A stretch of DNA of 64,000 nucleotides from Exobacillus caeni (GCF_005747095.1 NZ_SWLG01000005.1:248001-312000); one strand, 5' to 3'; positions 24,914-34,501 are shown, counted from the stretch's first letter. Notes: generated by a model from the letters alone, not told the origin. Translations and numbers: made by a program.

Positions 24914-26770
24914 CTACTTTTTTCCTGTGAATCGAAGCAGGTCTCCTAATATGACCTTGTCTGAATAACCAAGTTCCTTTTGAACCTCACTAAAATATGG
25001 AGTACATTTATTTCTTTTCACTTTTTCGTCCGTTTTTTTATCATAGCATGTGTTCTCAGTGTAAACGTATTTATCGGTTACAAAACTTCCATCCCGGAAA
25101 ATAACCCGTTCTTCCCGATCTTTAGCAAATAGGCTCGTGCCGAAGGAAAGTGTATTGTACTCAGGATCCACACCCAGTAAGGATAGAATTGTAGGCCTCA
25201 GGTCTATCTGACCGCCTACAGTGTCTATTTTTTTACCCTCCATTCCAGGGACATGGATGATAAGCGGTACCTTTTGCATCGCAACATGCCTGGAAGGATT
25301 AATCTCTTCATTTAATACATTACCAAGTGCCTCGCTGTAACTTTTAGAAATTCCGTAATGGTCTCCGTAAAGAACGAAGATAGAATTTTCATACAACCCT
25401 TTTTCTTTTAAATCTGCAAAGAATTGTTTCAATGCTTCGTCCGTATATCTGACTGTTGTGAAATACCTGTTCACAACTCCTTCTTCTGTTTCTGCTTCCG
25501 GTATATATTTATCCTCATCGTTTAATAAGAACGGAAAATGATTTGTCAACGTTAAGAACTTTGCATAAAAAGGCTGAGGAAGTTCTTCTAAATATGGTAC
25601 AGACTGCTGGAAAAACGGAATGTCTTTCAATCCGTAGTTCACAGAGTTTTGCTCGGTCACATTAAAATCTCTTTTTGAAAAGTAACGGTCATATCCCAGA
25701 GTTTTATACATTACTTCCCTGTTCCAGAACTCCCGATCGTTTCCATGGAAGGATGCAGCATAGTAACCTTTTTCTTTTAGTATTTCCGGAAGTGCATAAA
25801 ATTCGTTATCCGGACGCCTAACAAACACTGATCCACCTGAGAGAGGATATAGACTGTTATCAATAATAAATTCAGCATCTGAAGTTTTTCCCTGAGCTGT
25901 TTGATGATAAAAGTTAGGGAAATAAAAGCTTTCCTTAATTAAATCATTTAAAAAAGGAGTGACTTCTTTGCCGCCGATTTCCTTTCCTATCACAAATTGC
26001 TGTGTAGATTCCAGCGAGATAAGAATAAGGTTTTTCCCTTTCGCCGCACCTTTGACATCTGAACTGGTTTCAGTATCTTTTTTGCTCAAATATGCATCTA
26101 TTTCCTCCGTGTCTGTTCCGTCCGCAAGTACGCGGTTCATCGAAGCTTTGGAATTTAAAAGAATATCATAAAGATGGTAATTGTAAGTTCCAAGCCCTTT
26201 TACAAGCAATTCCCTGTCATACGATTTGGTTATAAATCCTGGATTTTCTATGAAACTTGCAGTCAACGGAACTACGATTAACATTAAACTTGTTGCTAAA
26301 ACCGCCATTTTGCTTCGAAAGGAGATTGCAGAATGCTGGATATTTTTTCGTTTGATTAACCAGAGGAGCAATACAACATCGAGGAACAACAACGGATCGG
26401 GAAGATTGATCAGTTCTACAGTGCTTTGGCTCAGGCCGCCAACATTTTTAAACTGGAACAATACCGGCAGCGTAATAAAGTCAATATAAAAGCGATAATA
26501 GAGCACGTTTCCGTATAATAAAAACGTAAGTAAAAAGTGGATCAATACAATGACCTTCGGCCGTACTTTTTTAGTGAATAAAAATCCGACTCCAAGCAAA
26601 AACGCCACAGAGCCAAGGGAATTAAAAAAGAGGACGATTTCCTGTATTATTGTTTTGGAATGAAGATCAAAGACCCATTTATAGACAACATACGTTTTTA
26701 TCCAGAGCAACAAAACAGCCAGCAGATAGATGGTAAAAGCGGAGTATCGTTTCTTTTTGTCGGTCATCAT
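24914..26770 (-). CDS. LTA synthase-family phosphoglycerol transferase
   Basis: 618 residues. Five N-terminal membrane helices (about 12-190), then an extracellular sulfatase-fold domain. Metal and catalytic positions match LtaS: Glu254 (ISLESTQQ) and Thr296 nucleophile (QGKTSDAEF), with LYGDHYGIS later. The family transfers glycerol-phosphate from phosphatidylglycerol onto lipid-anchored chains or primers. Third gene of a minus-strand operon, 31 bp after the GNAT-aminotransferase fusion. It could be an LTA synthase, a primase (YvgJ type) or a paralogue acting on a special lipid. Confidence 0.88.
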   Translation of the reverse strand: MMTDKKKRYSAFTIYLLAVLLLWIKTYVVYKWVFDLHSKTIIQEIVLFFNSLGSVAFLLGVGFLFTKKVRPKVIVLIHFLLTFLLYGNVLYYRFYIDFITLPVLFQFKNVGGLSQSTVELINLPDPLLFLDVVLLLWLIKRKNIQHSAISFRSKMAVLATSLMLIVVPLTASFIENPGFITKSYDRELLVKGLGTYNYHLYDILLNSKASMNRVLADGTDTEEIDAYLSKKDTETSSDVKGAAKGKNLILISLESTQQFVIGKEIGGKEVTPFLNDLIKESFYFPNFYHQTAQGKTSDAEFIIDNSLYPLSGGSVFVRRPDNEFYALPEILKEKGYYAASFHGNDREFWNREVMYKTLGYDRYFSKRDFNVTEQNSVNYGLKDIPFFQQSVPYLEELPQPFYAKFLTLTNHFPFLLNDEDKYIPEAETEEGVVNRYFTTVRYTDEALKQFFADLKEKGLYENSIFVLYGDHYGISKSYSEALGNVLNEEINPSRHVAMQKVPLIIHVPGMEGKKIDTVGGQIDLRPTILSLLGVDPEYNTLSFGTSLFAKDREERVIFRDGSFVTDKYVYTENTCYDKKTDEKVKRNKCTPYFSEVQKELGYSDKVILGDLLRFTGKK

Positions 26771-26801
26771 GTCTTTTCATCCTTTCAGCTACTCTCGCTT
26801 T

Positions 26802-28415
26802 TTAATAAGTATCTACAGTATTTTTACCTTTTTTTATCATTTCACAAACCTTTTTTAACTGTCTTATTGCTTCGAATAACCGCTGGGTCTCGTATTTACC
26901 CATTATCGAAATCTGAATCCAGTTCTTCCTTACTAGATAATCGCTTTCATAGCTTAAAAGGTATCCCTGTCGTTTCATTGCATCTCCAACCGAAACAGAA
27001 TCCAATTCTTCTGGAAGCATAACCGTTATAACTGTAGGAGATTGAGCGCTTTGATCTCCCGCTATCTTAAAGCCGTACTGAAGTAATTTTTTACGTAATC
27101 GTTTTGCGGTTTCATAGGTTTCATTGATATCCAGGTCATTAATAGCTATATCTAGTGCTTTTATAAGATTAGAAGAGTGTGTGAACGGTACTCCCCCTTT
27201 CTCAGCATAGTACCCAAGATCAATGTACCTTGGCAGTTTATGCGAAGGGCTTATGGCATGGTTATAGAAAACCATCCCAAGTCCCGGATAGGAACCGAGT
27301 GCTTTTCCGCTTACTGTTGTAGCAAGGTAAACGTTTGAAAGATCTACCTGGATTCCACCGACCGAGCTGCAGCAATCCAGGCATAGTTTTAATTGATATG
27401 TACTTGCTATCCACTCGAGTAACCCAATCTCGTTAACCAGTCCTGTTGACGTTTCGCAGTGTACGGCCCAGATCCACTTTATCTCCTTATCTTGTTGAAG
27501 AACATGGGTTATTTCATCGTATCGGAATGCTTCTCCCCATTCTTTTTGGAGAGCTACGAAACGGAGGCCAAACCTTCTGGCATGATCGATGAGGCGTTCT
27601 CCAAATTCACCGTTGCTCAGGATCAACCCCTTTTGATCCAGTAAAGAAATCTGGCCAGCAACAACATCATTTCCGAGCGTCCCTGTCCCTAACAGAATTT
27701 CGACATGTTGAGCACTCACTAGATCACATAGCTTTTCTTTCGTTCGATTAAATATCCGATGGAAATCGTTCGAGCGATGGGAGATCGGAACATCATTCAG
27801 CGCTGCTCTTGTAGGTTCGTTGAAATTAACCGGTCCCGGTAACAGACTGTAAAGTGTTGAGTTTTTATCTAACGCTCGTCGAAAGGCCTTTGTTCCATTT
27901 TCCAGCTTTTCTCTGGTGATATACATCGGTTGAAACTGTGCTTCTTCAGAGCCAACAAGGTGCCCGAACGGCTGAAAACCGAGGTGTTTATATAACTTGC
28001 TTTCTCGAGTAGTCCCAGAGATCAGCGCCAGGTCATATCCCTTTTTCACACAGTATGTGACTAGCTGGCTGATCAACCCAAAGAACACCCTGGTCTTTCG
28101 ATACTCTTTTTTTATTGCAAGAAGGCGAACTTCACACGGTATTCCATTCTTCGGTAAATAGCCGTCTAAATGATCAAGCTTTTGGTCGAGGGAAAATGGT
28201 CTCTTTCCCCGAACCGCGATCATTCCCACTAAATTTTTGCCAGATAAACAAACGATATAGGTGTTTTCTTTATCGAATCGATCAACAAGCATGTTTTCTT
28301 CATTATGTTCGTGCTGTGGGATCTCTTCCACAAAAGTCTTATAGTTCAACTTATATATCTCATTAAATTCCCAATCTTGATCAGCTATTTTAAAAGTAAG
28401 AGACCCTGCCTTCAT
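26802..28415 (-). CDS. GNAT (FeeM-like) acyltransferase fused to class V aminotransferase
   Basis: 537 residues, two domains. Residues 1-165 look like a GNAT/FeeM-type N-acyltransferase (EVRLLAIKKEYRKTRVFFGL, ESKLYKHLGFQPFGH). Residues 185-525 are a fold-type I class V aminotransferase: LLPGPVNFNEPTRAAL, LLGTGTLGNDVV, HCETSTG, CLDCCSSVGG (Asp347) and the PLP Lys371 in TTVSGKALGSYPG. The start overlaps plsY-like by 26 bp and is preceded by AAGGGGAGAGG inside that gene. A bifunctional enzyme that makes and then acylates an amino compound is plausible but unproven. Substrates unknown. Confidence 0.8.
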   Translation of the reverse strand: MKAGSLTFKIADQDWEFNEIYKLNYKTFVEEIPQHEHNEENMLVDRFDKENTYIVCLSGKNLVGMIAVRGKRPFSLDQKLDHLDGYLPKNGIPCEVRLLAIKKEYRKTRVFFGLISQLVTYCVKKGYDLALISGTTRESKLYKHLGFQPFGHLVGSEEAQFQPMYITREKLENGTKAFRRALDKNSTLYSLLPGPVNFNEPTRAALNDVPISHRSNDFHRIFNRTKEKLCDLVSAQHVEILLGTGTLGNDVVAGQISLLDQKGLILSNGEFGERLIDHARRFGLRFVALQKEWGEAFRYDEITHVLQQDKEIKWIWAVHCETSTGLVNEIGLLEWIASTYQLKLCLDCCSSVGGIQVDLSNVYLATTVSGKALGSYPGLGMVFYNHAISPSHKLPRYIDLGYYAEKGGVPFTHSSNLIKALDIAINDLDINETYETAKRLRKKLLQYGFKIAGDQSAQSPTVITVMLPEELDSVSVGDAMKRQGYLLSYESDYLVRKNWIQISIMGKYETQRLFEAIRQLKKVCEMIKKGKNTVDTY

Positions 28416-29001
28416 TTCCCTCTCCCCTTTTTATTCTCCTATATTCTTTATCTATGTCTTTTCGATGTGCATATAGTATCAATCCAGCGAGCGTTAACAA
28501 AAACAAACTCGTTTCGGCAGATTGCACGAACAAATAAGTAACGAATGGCAATAGGGAGATTGCACTCAGACCGCTCAATGTGAATTTTCGAAGGAGTAGA
28601 TACAAAATAAAGAAAAGCCCCAGTAGCGTACCTAAAATAAAAATACTCAGTGCGCTTATTACTCCTATGTAAACCGATATTCCTTTTCCGCCTCGAAACC
28701 TTAACTGGATCGGCCATATATGACCGACAACTGTAAATATCCCGGCCAATAGTACCCACATAATCGATACATCTAGGTGATAGGAAATGGCTATTGCGAT
28801 TACTCCCTTAATAGCATCAAAGAAGAAGGTGAGGAGGAATATAGATTTGCCAAATATTCTTCCGGCGTTTCTCGCTCCCGGGTTCCTGCTTCCCAGATCC
28901 CTAATATCTTTGCCTGTATTCCATAAAACGATATAGTATGCTGCATTGAGACATCCCAGCATATAACCGAACGTAACAGAACCAACTTCACTCCAACTCA
29001 T
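28390..29001 (-). CDS. PlsY-family glycerol-3-phosphate acyltransferase paralogue
   Basis: 203 residues, six membrane segments. The three PlsY motifs are recognisable: GSRNPGARNAGR (canonical SGNxGATN, altered), GHIWPIQLRFRGGKG, and a degenerate third motif near AHRKDI. PlsY uses acyl-phosphate to acylate glycerol-3-phosphate in the membrane. Its position in an operon with an acyltransferase-aminotransferase fusion and an LtaS-like enzyme suggests it is not the housekeeping copy. First gene of the operon. Confidence 0.8.
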   Translation of the reverse strand: MSWSEVGSVTFGYMLGCLNAAYYIVLWNTGKDIRDLGSRNPGARNAGRIFGKSIFLLTFFFDAIKGVIAIAISYHLDVSIMWVLLAGIFTVVGHIWPIQLRFRGGKGISVYIGVISALSIFILGTLLGLFFILYLLLRKFTLSGLSAISLLPFVTYLFVQSAETSLFLLTLAGLILYAHRKDIDKEYRRIKRGEGNEGRVSYF

Positions 29002-29127
29002 CGTAACCTCCGTCTTAGTGGATTCCTTTAATCATACCACTTGTGGACAAGTGCAGGTCCATTAGAAAATATACATTCACATACTAGACGATTAAAAACA
29101 ATAAATTGTTTCGGGCTTTTTAGCTTT

Positions 29128-29409
29128 TTAAAAATTTATGCCAAAGACGAGTGACACAAAACCAATAGCAAATAAAACCAACCCGATGATGATGGAAAAT
29201 AAACTGATGACCCACCAGGGGATCGTGTCCAAAACTTTTGTTTCGATTAGAAAAAACATACTTTCAACCCGGTCTATGTTCTTTGCTTCTTTTGCATGTT
29301 CAGCTGACTTTGACTTTTGCCTTTCAAGCTTGTTAAAAACGAGATGCGGACTTGAAACAACAGCAAGCCCCATCACCCAGAATAACAAAGCAAGAATCCA
29401 TCCTGTCAT
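29128..29409 (-). CDS. Small two-TM membrane protein (93 aa)
   Basis: The start at 29409 follows AGAGGTGAT. Begins MTGWILALLFWVMGLAVVSS. Two hydrophobic helices (1-20 and about 65-90) flank a charged Lys/Glu cytoplasmic loop (NKLERQKSKSAEHAKEAKN). Family not recognised. Single gene. Confidence 0.6.
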   Translation of the reverse strand: MTGWILALLFWVMGLAVVSSPHLVFNKLERQKSKSAEHAKEAKNIDRVESMFFLIETKVLDTIPWWVISLFSIIIGLVLFAIGFVSLVFGINF

Positions 29410-29533
29410 GGTTATCACCTCTTTTTAGGTATTCACCATGTAGTATGCACGCTGAGTCAACGCACTATTAATATGCAAAACCAAAAGGTTGTACAACCGT
29501 GGTTTTGCAGTCATGCCTGTGATCACTATAAAC

Positions 29534-29571
29534 AAAAAAGCATGGACCCAATTTGGATCCATGCTCTCATA
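29534..29571 (-). terminator. Terminator of moaA
   Basis: Minus-strand stem GAGCATGGATCC/GGGTCCATGCTT (one mismatch) with a T-tract. Confidence 0.85.
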
Positions 29572-29576
29572 CGGAT

Positions 29577-30602
29577 TTATCCTCCAATATAGGACATTTC
29601 TATTTTTTCACGGGTTTTTCCATTGTTTGTAGCGGTCAATCGTTCATCAGAATATCGATCATGACGATTATTCCAGATATCTGTAATAAGCTCTGTCAAT
29701 TCCTGGTCACTATAACCATTCCGCATCGGGTTGCGCAGGCTTATCCCTTTTCCTGCAAAAAGGCAGGTATAGATGGCACCATCGGCTGAAAGCCTGGCTC
29801 TAGTACAAGACGAACAGAACGAATCTGTTACAGATGAAATCACGCCGATTTCTTCATCTGATCCTTTATATCGATATCTGCTGGCTACTTCTCCATAGTA
29901 GTTTGCATCAATAGGCTCTAACTGCATTTCTTTATCAATCATCTCTACGATTTCTTTTTTTGAAACAACATGGTCAAGCTTCCATCCGTTGGAATTTCCT
30001 ACATCCATAAATTCAATAAAACGGACGATATGGCCAGAGCCTCTAAAATATTTTGCGAGTGGAACAATTTCCTGCTCGTTGACCCCTTTTTGGACTACCA
30101 TGTTGATCTTAACTTTTAATCCTGCTTTTGATGCCTCTTCAATTCCTTTTAACACTGGGCCAATGCCGAGTCCTCTGCCGTTCATCTTAGCAAAAGTGGC
30201 ATCATCGATTGCGTCAAGGCTCACGTTAACTCGATGCAATCCAGCTTCTTTTAAAGCATGTGCATGTTTTTTCAACAATGACGCATTCGTTGTTAAACCA
30301 ATATCATTAATGCCTTCAATTTCGCTGAGCATTTTCACAAGTACAGGAAGATCACGACGAAGCAATGGTTCCCCGCCAGTCAAACGAATTTTCTCAACGC
30401 CTAAAGATGCATAAAGCTTTGCAAGCCTTGTGATCTCTTCAAAAGATAAAAGCATGTTCTTAGGCAAGAACTCATGATCGGGCCCGAATGATTCTTCAGG
30501 CATGCAATATCGGCATCTGAAATTACATCGGTCTGTTACAGATATTCTTAAGTCTCTTAAAGGTCGGTTCAACTTGTCGGTTACTGGGTTTGTTCGCTTC
30601 AT
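29577..30602 (-). CDS. moaA: GTP 3',8-cyclase MoaA (molybdopterin biosynthesis)
   Basis: 341 residues. Radical SAM cluster CNFRCRYC (Cys26, Cys30, Cys33), GGEPLLR, and a second [4Fe-4S] site in the C-terminus ([10 protein letters not shown]...YTCLF). It ends with the Gly-Gly needed for MoaA activity (SYIGG). It makes 3',8-cyclo-7,8-dihydro-GTP, the first step of molybdenum cofactor synthesis, which would feed the molybdoenzyme at 16171. The start at 30602 follows GGAGGGAGG. Other moa genes are not adjacent. Confidence 0.95.
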   Translation of the reverse strand: MKRTNPVTDKLNRPLRDLRISVTDRCNFRCRYCMPEESFGPDHEFLPKNMLLSFEEITRLAKLYASLGVEKIRLTGGEPLLRRDLPVLVKMLSEIEGINDIGLTTNASLLKKHAHALKEAGLHRVNVSLDAIDDATFAKMNGRGLGIGPVLKGIEEASKAGLKVKINMVVQKGVNEQEIVPLAKYFRGSGHIVRFIEFMDVGNSNGWKLDHVVSKKEIVEMIDKEMQLEPIDANYYGEVASRYRYKGSDEEIGVISSVTDSFCSSCTRARLSADGAIYTCLFAGKGISLRNPMRNGYSDQELTELITDIWNNRHDRYSDERLTATNNGKTREKIEMSYIGG

Positions 30603-30776
30603 GCTATTCCTCCCTCCTGTGGGCAACGTAAGATTTCCATTTTAATACTATAATAAACACATTTCAAGTTTTTTTCTAGCCTTTCGCCTTCTGTCCTCTA
30701 ATCTTCCAATAGTATATCGTGCAGACCGTAATAGAAATGTGATGTTTATCACTGGTTGGTATCTTCTTTTTGCTAC

Positions 30777-30805
30777 AGAAAAAAAGCTGGTATCTCACCA
30801 GCTTT
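30777..30805 (-). terminator. Terminator of the YkuK-like gene
   Basis: Minus-strand perfect stem AAGCTGGT/ACCAGCTT followed by T residues. Confidence 0.85.
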
Positions 30806-30819
30806 CTTCTCCGATACAT

Positions 30820-31302
30820 TTAACCGATCGATTTCGTATAACGATCCGCAACACTGCTTGCGCCAAACGAATCAGGTTTTATCTTCGCGATATATCCAAC
30901 TGAAGACACCCAGCCGACCACTTCCTGAATGACTTTTCTTGTTTCACCCTGCTGCCCAACATCAAGATGAATTTCGATCGGCCAATCAGCAAGAAGTTCC
31001 GAGATGCCTTCTTCCTTCAATTTTTCCATTAAATTAAGACTAAGTTCCGTTTCCTTATAGATTCTATGCCGCAAATCAAAAATAGGCTTATGCTTTATTT
31101 TATGATAAAAAATCCTTGCTCCTTTTCCTACTCGATGGATGATCAAAGCTGTTACAAACTGTGTTGTTTTTCTTGTTGTTTGTGAATCTGTACCAATTAC
31201 TACTCGATAAGGCGTTTTCGGATCCTCTTTAAGATAAGACTTAATGACATTCGTCAGTTCTTTCGTCGAGACTCTTCCTACAGACGGACTAATCAGGTTC
31301 AA
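30820..31302 (-). CDS. YkuK-like RNase H-fold protein (DUF458)
   Basis: 160 residues with RNase H-like signs: VVIGTDSQTTRKTTQFVTALI (Asp on the first strand), IHLDVGQQGETRKVIQEVVGWV, KPDSFGASSVADRYTK. This matches the DUF458/YkuK family, whose biochemical role is not established. TTG start at 31302 with AAAGGAG 10 nt upstream; the nearby ATG at 31309 is out of frame and soon stops. Confidence 0.8.
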   Translation of the reverse strand: MNLISPSVGRVSTKELTNVIKSYLKEDPKTPYRVVIGTDSQTTRKTTQFVTALIIHRVGKGARIFYHKIKHKPIFDLRHRIYKETELSLNLMEKLKEEGISELLADWPIEIHLDVGQQGETRKVIQEVVGWVSSVGYIAKIKPDSFGASSVADRYTKSIG

Positions 31303-31436
31303 AGGTCATGGACTCCTTTCGTTTGTTTGCACAGCCAATCCAATCTCTTTCTTATTCTTATAATATTCAACGATGCTAAGATATGTACAAATTTAATGCG
31401 AATAAAAGAGAAAATGGGGGTAAGGGGAAAGTCCCC

Positions 31437-31655
31437 TTATGATGTTCCGTTATACATACTCTTATCTTCTACTTCTCCATCCATGTTATGGATGATAAGC
31501 TCACTGGGACGGTTTTCATCGCAGAGGCCTCTGCCATATTGATAAGTATCTTCTTTATTATCAAATGTTCTTGTCGGCTTATCTGCACCCTGCCTTTTTA
31601 ATTCCCAGTGGTCTTTCTCGTCATTATAAAGAATTTCATATACTTTTCTTTCCAT
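31437..31655 (-). CDS. DUF2188 family protein
   Basis: 72 residues: WELKRQGADKPTRTFDNKEDTYQYGRGL then ELIIHNMDGEVEDKSMYNG, the compact alpha/beta DUF2188 pattern (conserved Trp, Gly, HxxDG). Function unknown. SD GGAGGG upstream of the ATG. Confidence 0.75.
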   Translation of the reverse strand: MERKVYEILYNDEKDHWELKRQGADKPTRTFDNKEDTYQYGRGLCDENRPSELIIHNMDGEVEDKSMYNGTS

Positions 31656-32205
31656 TATCGTTTCCCTCCTTTTTCTGTACTATACCCTTTACTAAAACAG
31701 CATCAAACAGCCCTGATTCCGAATCCATAGGCAGCTTTATAATTTTAGCTCTTTTCTAAAGATTGTTGTTTTTGCACAAAAGAGATAAACTGCGACGCAA
31801 TTGCAGCATTGATTTTCCACTTCGGGCAGTTGGCTTTCCTCGGGCAACGCTTCAGCTGTTGTTTTTCCCGTAGGACAAGGGAAGCTTCGGCAGCGTTACA
31901 TCTCACGATGGAAATGTGACCTTTTCTTCGTGCGATGTCTTGCTGCGTAGCCTTCCTTATCCTGCGGGACAGCGATGACGCTGAGACCCCGCAAGGAGCG
32001 TTTTGTGCGAGTGAGGAGGCTCAGCGCGAGCCCGCGGAAAGCGTAGTGTATTTCCGCAGCGGTCATCCATCCGTTATGTCGCAGTTCCTCCCTATTGTGA
32101 AGTTTATTAGGCAACAAAGTATGCGAAAAAGAGCCATATTTTTAGATAATCCTTCAGTGAAATAGGGTATATAAAAAGGAAAGGCAAAAAACGGAGGGGA
32201 AAAAG
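31656..32205. other. 550-bp intergenic region containing a GC-rich repeat
   Basis: No convincing gene. Frames on both strands around 31896-32165 have no SD and lie inside a GC-rich patch (about 31930-32075) with inverted segments (GCGGG..., CCCGC...). The phrasing is like intergenic repeats known in several Bacillus genomes. Downstream, the SD AACGGAGGGGA serves the phasin-like gene. Confidence 0.55.
31930..32075. repeat. GC-rich intergenic repeat, candidate REP-like element
   Basis: Much higher GC than the flanks. It contains complementary blocks such as GAGGAGGCTCAGCGCGAGCC and GCTGAGACCCCGCAAGG that can pair, and CCGCGGAAAGCG near the end. I infer a dispersed element because similar text recurs in Bacillus intergenic regions; only one copy is in this window. 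Confidence 0.4.
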
Positions 32206-32523
32206 TTGGAAAATCTATTTAAAAAAGGATTTTTGCTTGGAATAGGAGTAGCTGCGTCAGGAAAAGAAAAGCTCGAAAATACGTTAGAAAAATATGTTTC
32301 AGCAGGACAGCTTACTAAAAATGAAGCCAGGTCATTGCTTGAAGCCACATCTGAAAAAGGGAAAAACGAGATAAATTCATGGAACAATGAGATAAAGAAA
32401 AAAACGACAGAACAATTGAAACAATTAGGTTTTGTAACACAGGAAGACTTTAAGGAAATACAGGCCCAGTTAGTATTGTTGCAAGAAGAACTTGAATTGC
32501 TTAAACAAAGCCAAAATAAATAA
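32206..32523 (+). CDS. Phasin-like / polyhydroxyalkanoate-synthesis-regulator family protein
   Basis: 105 residues, all helical. A Gly-containing amphipathic N-terminus (LFKKGFLLGIGVAASGKEKL) is followed by a coiled coil (TQEDFKEIQAQLVLLQEELELL). It resembles the small phasin-like proteins (COG3937 type) that precede UbiB-like kinases in many Firmicutes. TTG start with GGAGGGG SD. It lies 18 bp before the UbiB gene, so the two are very likely co-transcribed. Confidence 0.75.
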   Translation: MENLFKKGFLLGIGVAASGKEKLENTLEKYVSAGQLTKNEARSLLEATSEKGKNEINSWNNEIKKKTTEQLKQLGFVTQEDFKEIQAQLVLLQEELELLKQSQNK

Positions 32524-32541
32524 GGGTTCGGGTGACTGCTT

Positions 32542-34206
32542 ATGGTTACAAAACATATCAAGCATATTAATCGCTATAGAGAGATTGCAACCACACTAGT
32601 AAAGCATGGATTTGGCTATATCGTAAAAGAGGTAGGATTGTTCCATCTGCTTTCATTGCCCAAAAGAGTCACAACCGATCTTAAAGACGGCGGCAATGGG
32701 TCACTTGGTGAAAGGATAAAGGTTTCGCTAGAAGAACTGGGCCCAACATTTGTAAAACTCGGTCAGCTGCTTAGCATGAGAAAGGACCTTTTTCCAGAAG
32801 AAATCGGAAAAGAGCTCGAAAAGCTTCAAGACCATGTGCTGCCCGTCTCATCTGATGAAATCAAGCAGGTAATTGAACAAGAGCTTGGAACTGGAGCGAC
32901 GGAAATCTTTGCAGAATTTGATGAAGATAGTCTTGCGGCAGGTTCGATCGGGCAGGTCCATAAAGCCGTTCTTCATTCAGGTGAGGAAGTTATCGTGAAA
33001 GTTCAACGTCCTCATATCCGAAAAAAAGTGCAGATTGATTTAGAAATATTAAATGACTTCGCACTCTTACTGGAAAATCATTATGACTGGGCTAAAACAA
33101 ACCGTGTTTCCGAAATAGTGAAAGAGCTTGCTGATGCATTACGAAAAGAATTGGACTTTAAACAGGAAGGCAAGAACACCGATTTGATGCGTCTGTTATT
33201 TGAAGAAGAAGAGTGGCTGAAGATCCCTAAAATCTGCTGGGATTTTACAACTAAAAAGGTTTTAACGATGGAACAGGTTTCCGGAAATAAAGTCTCCGAG
33301 ATCGAAAACATCGAAAACTTTGACAGAAGCCTTGTTGCTGAACGGCTTGTCGGTTTATTCTTCAAACAGGTGCTTGAAGAAGGATTTTTTCATGGGGACC
33401 CTCATTCCGGCAATATCTTTTTTTCAGAAGGGAACAACATTGCTCTGATTGATTTTGGCCAGGTAGGAAGGCTTTCTAAGCAGATGCGGCATGATTATTC
33501 TACTTTAATGTATGGACTTGTTAAGCAGGATACAGATGCTGTAGTAAAGTCGATTTACCAGCTTGCCAGAGTTCCAAAGTCTGTTGATGAAAAGCAGTTA
33601 TATGACGATATAGACTTATTAAGGAGGCATTACAACCAGATACCATTAAGCAAAATCGATCTCGGAAACATAATAGATGATCTTTTTTCGACTGTACAGC
33701 AGCACAACATCATTATCCCTACTGAGTATACATTATTATCTAAAGCAGTTATTACTATTGAGGGCGTCGTTTCCAGGCTTGACCCTGAGTTAAATCTGAT
33801 AAAGCTTGCTGAGCCTTATGAAGGTGAATTTATTAAACAGCGCTATAACCCCAGGCGGATGGCGGTCAAGCTATGGAAAGAGGCTGAAGATTTTGGCACG
33901 ACCATCAAGGTTCTGCCTGAACAAATGAGCGAACTTCTCCAGAAGGTTAAAAAGAACGGTTTGCCGCTGGAAATCAATCTTGATGAATTTGAAGGGCTCC
34001 TGTTTAAACTTGACCGAATCAGCAACCGAATTTCTTTTAGCATCACATTGCTTGCCTTCAGTATTGTAATTGTTGGACTAATAATAGGCTCTACGTTTGG
34101 CGATAGCTTTCTCTCCAATATTCCTGCAGTGGAAATTGGATTTGCAGTCGCATTTTTAATGTTTCTCTGGTTAATTTACTCCATACTTCGGTCGGGAAAA
34201 TTTTAA
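32542..34206 (+). CDS. UbiB/ABC1 family atypical kinase
   Basis: 554 residues. UbiB/ADCK motifs: the N-terminal KxGQ element (VKLGQLLSMR), the Ala-rich nucleotide loop AAGSIGQVHKA, the Lys in VIVKVQRP, the catalytic GDPHSGNIF and the metal-binding IDFGQVG. Two C-terminal membrane helices (about 492-515 and 525-545) anchor it. UbiB proteins support isoprenoid lipid/quinone metabolism; in a menaquinone organism the target is unclear. Second gene after the phasin-like protein. Confidence 0.9.
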   Translation: MVTKHIKHINRYREIATTLVKHGFGYIVKEVGLFHLLSLPKRVTTDLKDGGNGSLGERIKVSLEELGPTFVKLGQLLSMRKDLFPEEIGKELEKLQDHVLPVSSDEIKQVIEQELGTGATEIFAEFDEDSLAAGSIGQVHKAVLHSGEEVIVKVQRPHIRKKVQIDLEILNDFALLLENHYDWAKTNRVSEIVKELADALRKELDFKQEGKNTDLMRLLFEEEEWLKIPKICWDFTTKKVLTMEQVSGNKVSEIENIENFDRSLVAERLVGLFFKQVLEEGFFHGDPHSGNIFFSEGNNIALIDFGQVGRLSKQMRHDYSTLMYGLVKQDTDAVVKSIYQLARVPKSVDEKQLYDDIDLLRRHYNQIPLSKIDLGNIIDDLFSTVQQHNIIIPTEYTLLSKAVITIEGVVSRLDPELNLIKLAEPYEGEFIKQRYNPRRMAVKLWKEAEDFGTTIKVLPEQMSELLQKVKKNGLPLEINLDEFEGLLFKLDRISNRISFSITLLAFSIVIVGLIIGSTFGDSFLSNIPAVEIGFAVAFLMFLWLIYSILRSGKF

Positions 34207-34207
34207 A

Positions 34208-34245
34208 AGAGCGCAGTATCTAACATTTCGACTGCGCTCTTCCCT
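34208..34245. terminator. Bidirectional terminator after the UbiB gene
   Basis: 11-bp stem AAGAGCGCAGT/ACTGCGCTCTT; T-rich on both outer sides. It overlaps the 3' end of the converging gene. Confidence 0.8.
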
Positions 34246-34501
34246 TTTTCCTTTCAATATGACCTTTACTGCGAAATGGAATGATGGTTCCGGGTTCCTT
34301 TTTTATGTGCCGATAGATCACAGGAAACCCCGCCAGTTTATTTTTCATAAATGTTTGCCTGGTAATCGGCCTTCTTGCTGACCACTGGATGGATGCTGGA
34401 TTCTGCCAGGTATCATGCGTGATTAATTCCTGCTTATAAAAATATTTATTACCGCTCGAATACTCTTCACATATGTAACGGACAGTATGCTTACTATGCA
34501 T
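34220..34501 (-). CDS. Hypothetical basic protein (93 aa)
   Basis: The start at 34501 follows AAAGGAGGGGG; the upstream ORF extension lacks an SD. Begins MHSKHTVRYICEEYSSGNKY; basic, aromatic-rich and soluble, with a Lys/Arg tail (HIERKKGRAQSKC). The 3' end lies within a terminator stem. No family recognised. Confidence 0.55.
   Translation of the reverse strand: MHSKHTVRYICEEYSSGNKYFYKQELITHDTWQNPASIQWSARRPITRQTFMKNKLAGFPVIYRHIKKEPGTIIPFRSKGHIERKKGRAQSKC

Noticed and set aside
31896-32165. Overlapping small ORFs on both strands in the GC-rich patch
   Set aside because: High GC keeps frames open by chance; neither has an SD nor a recognisable domain.
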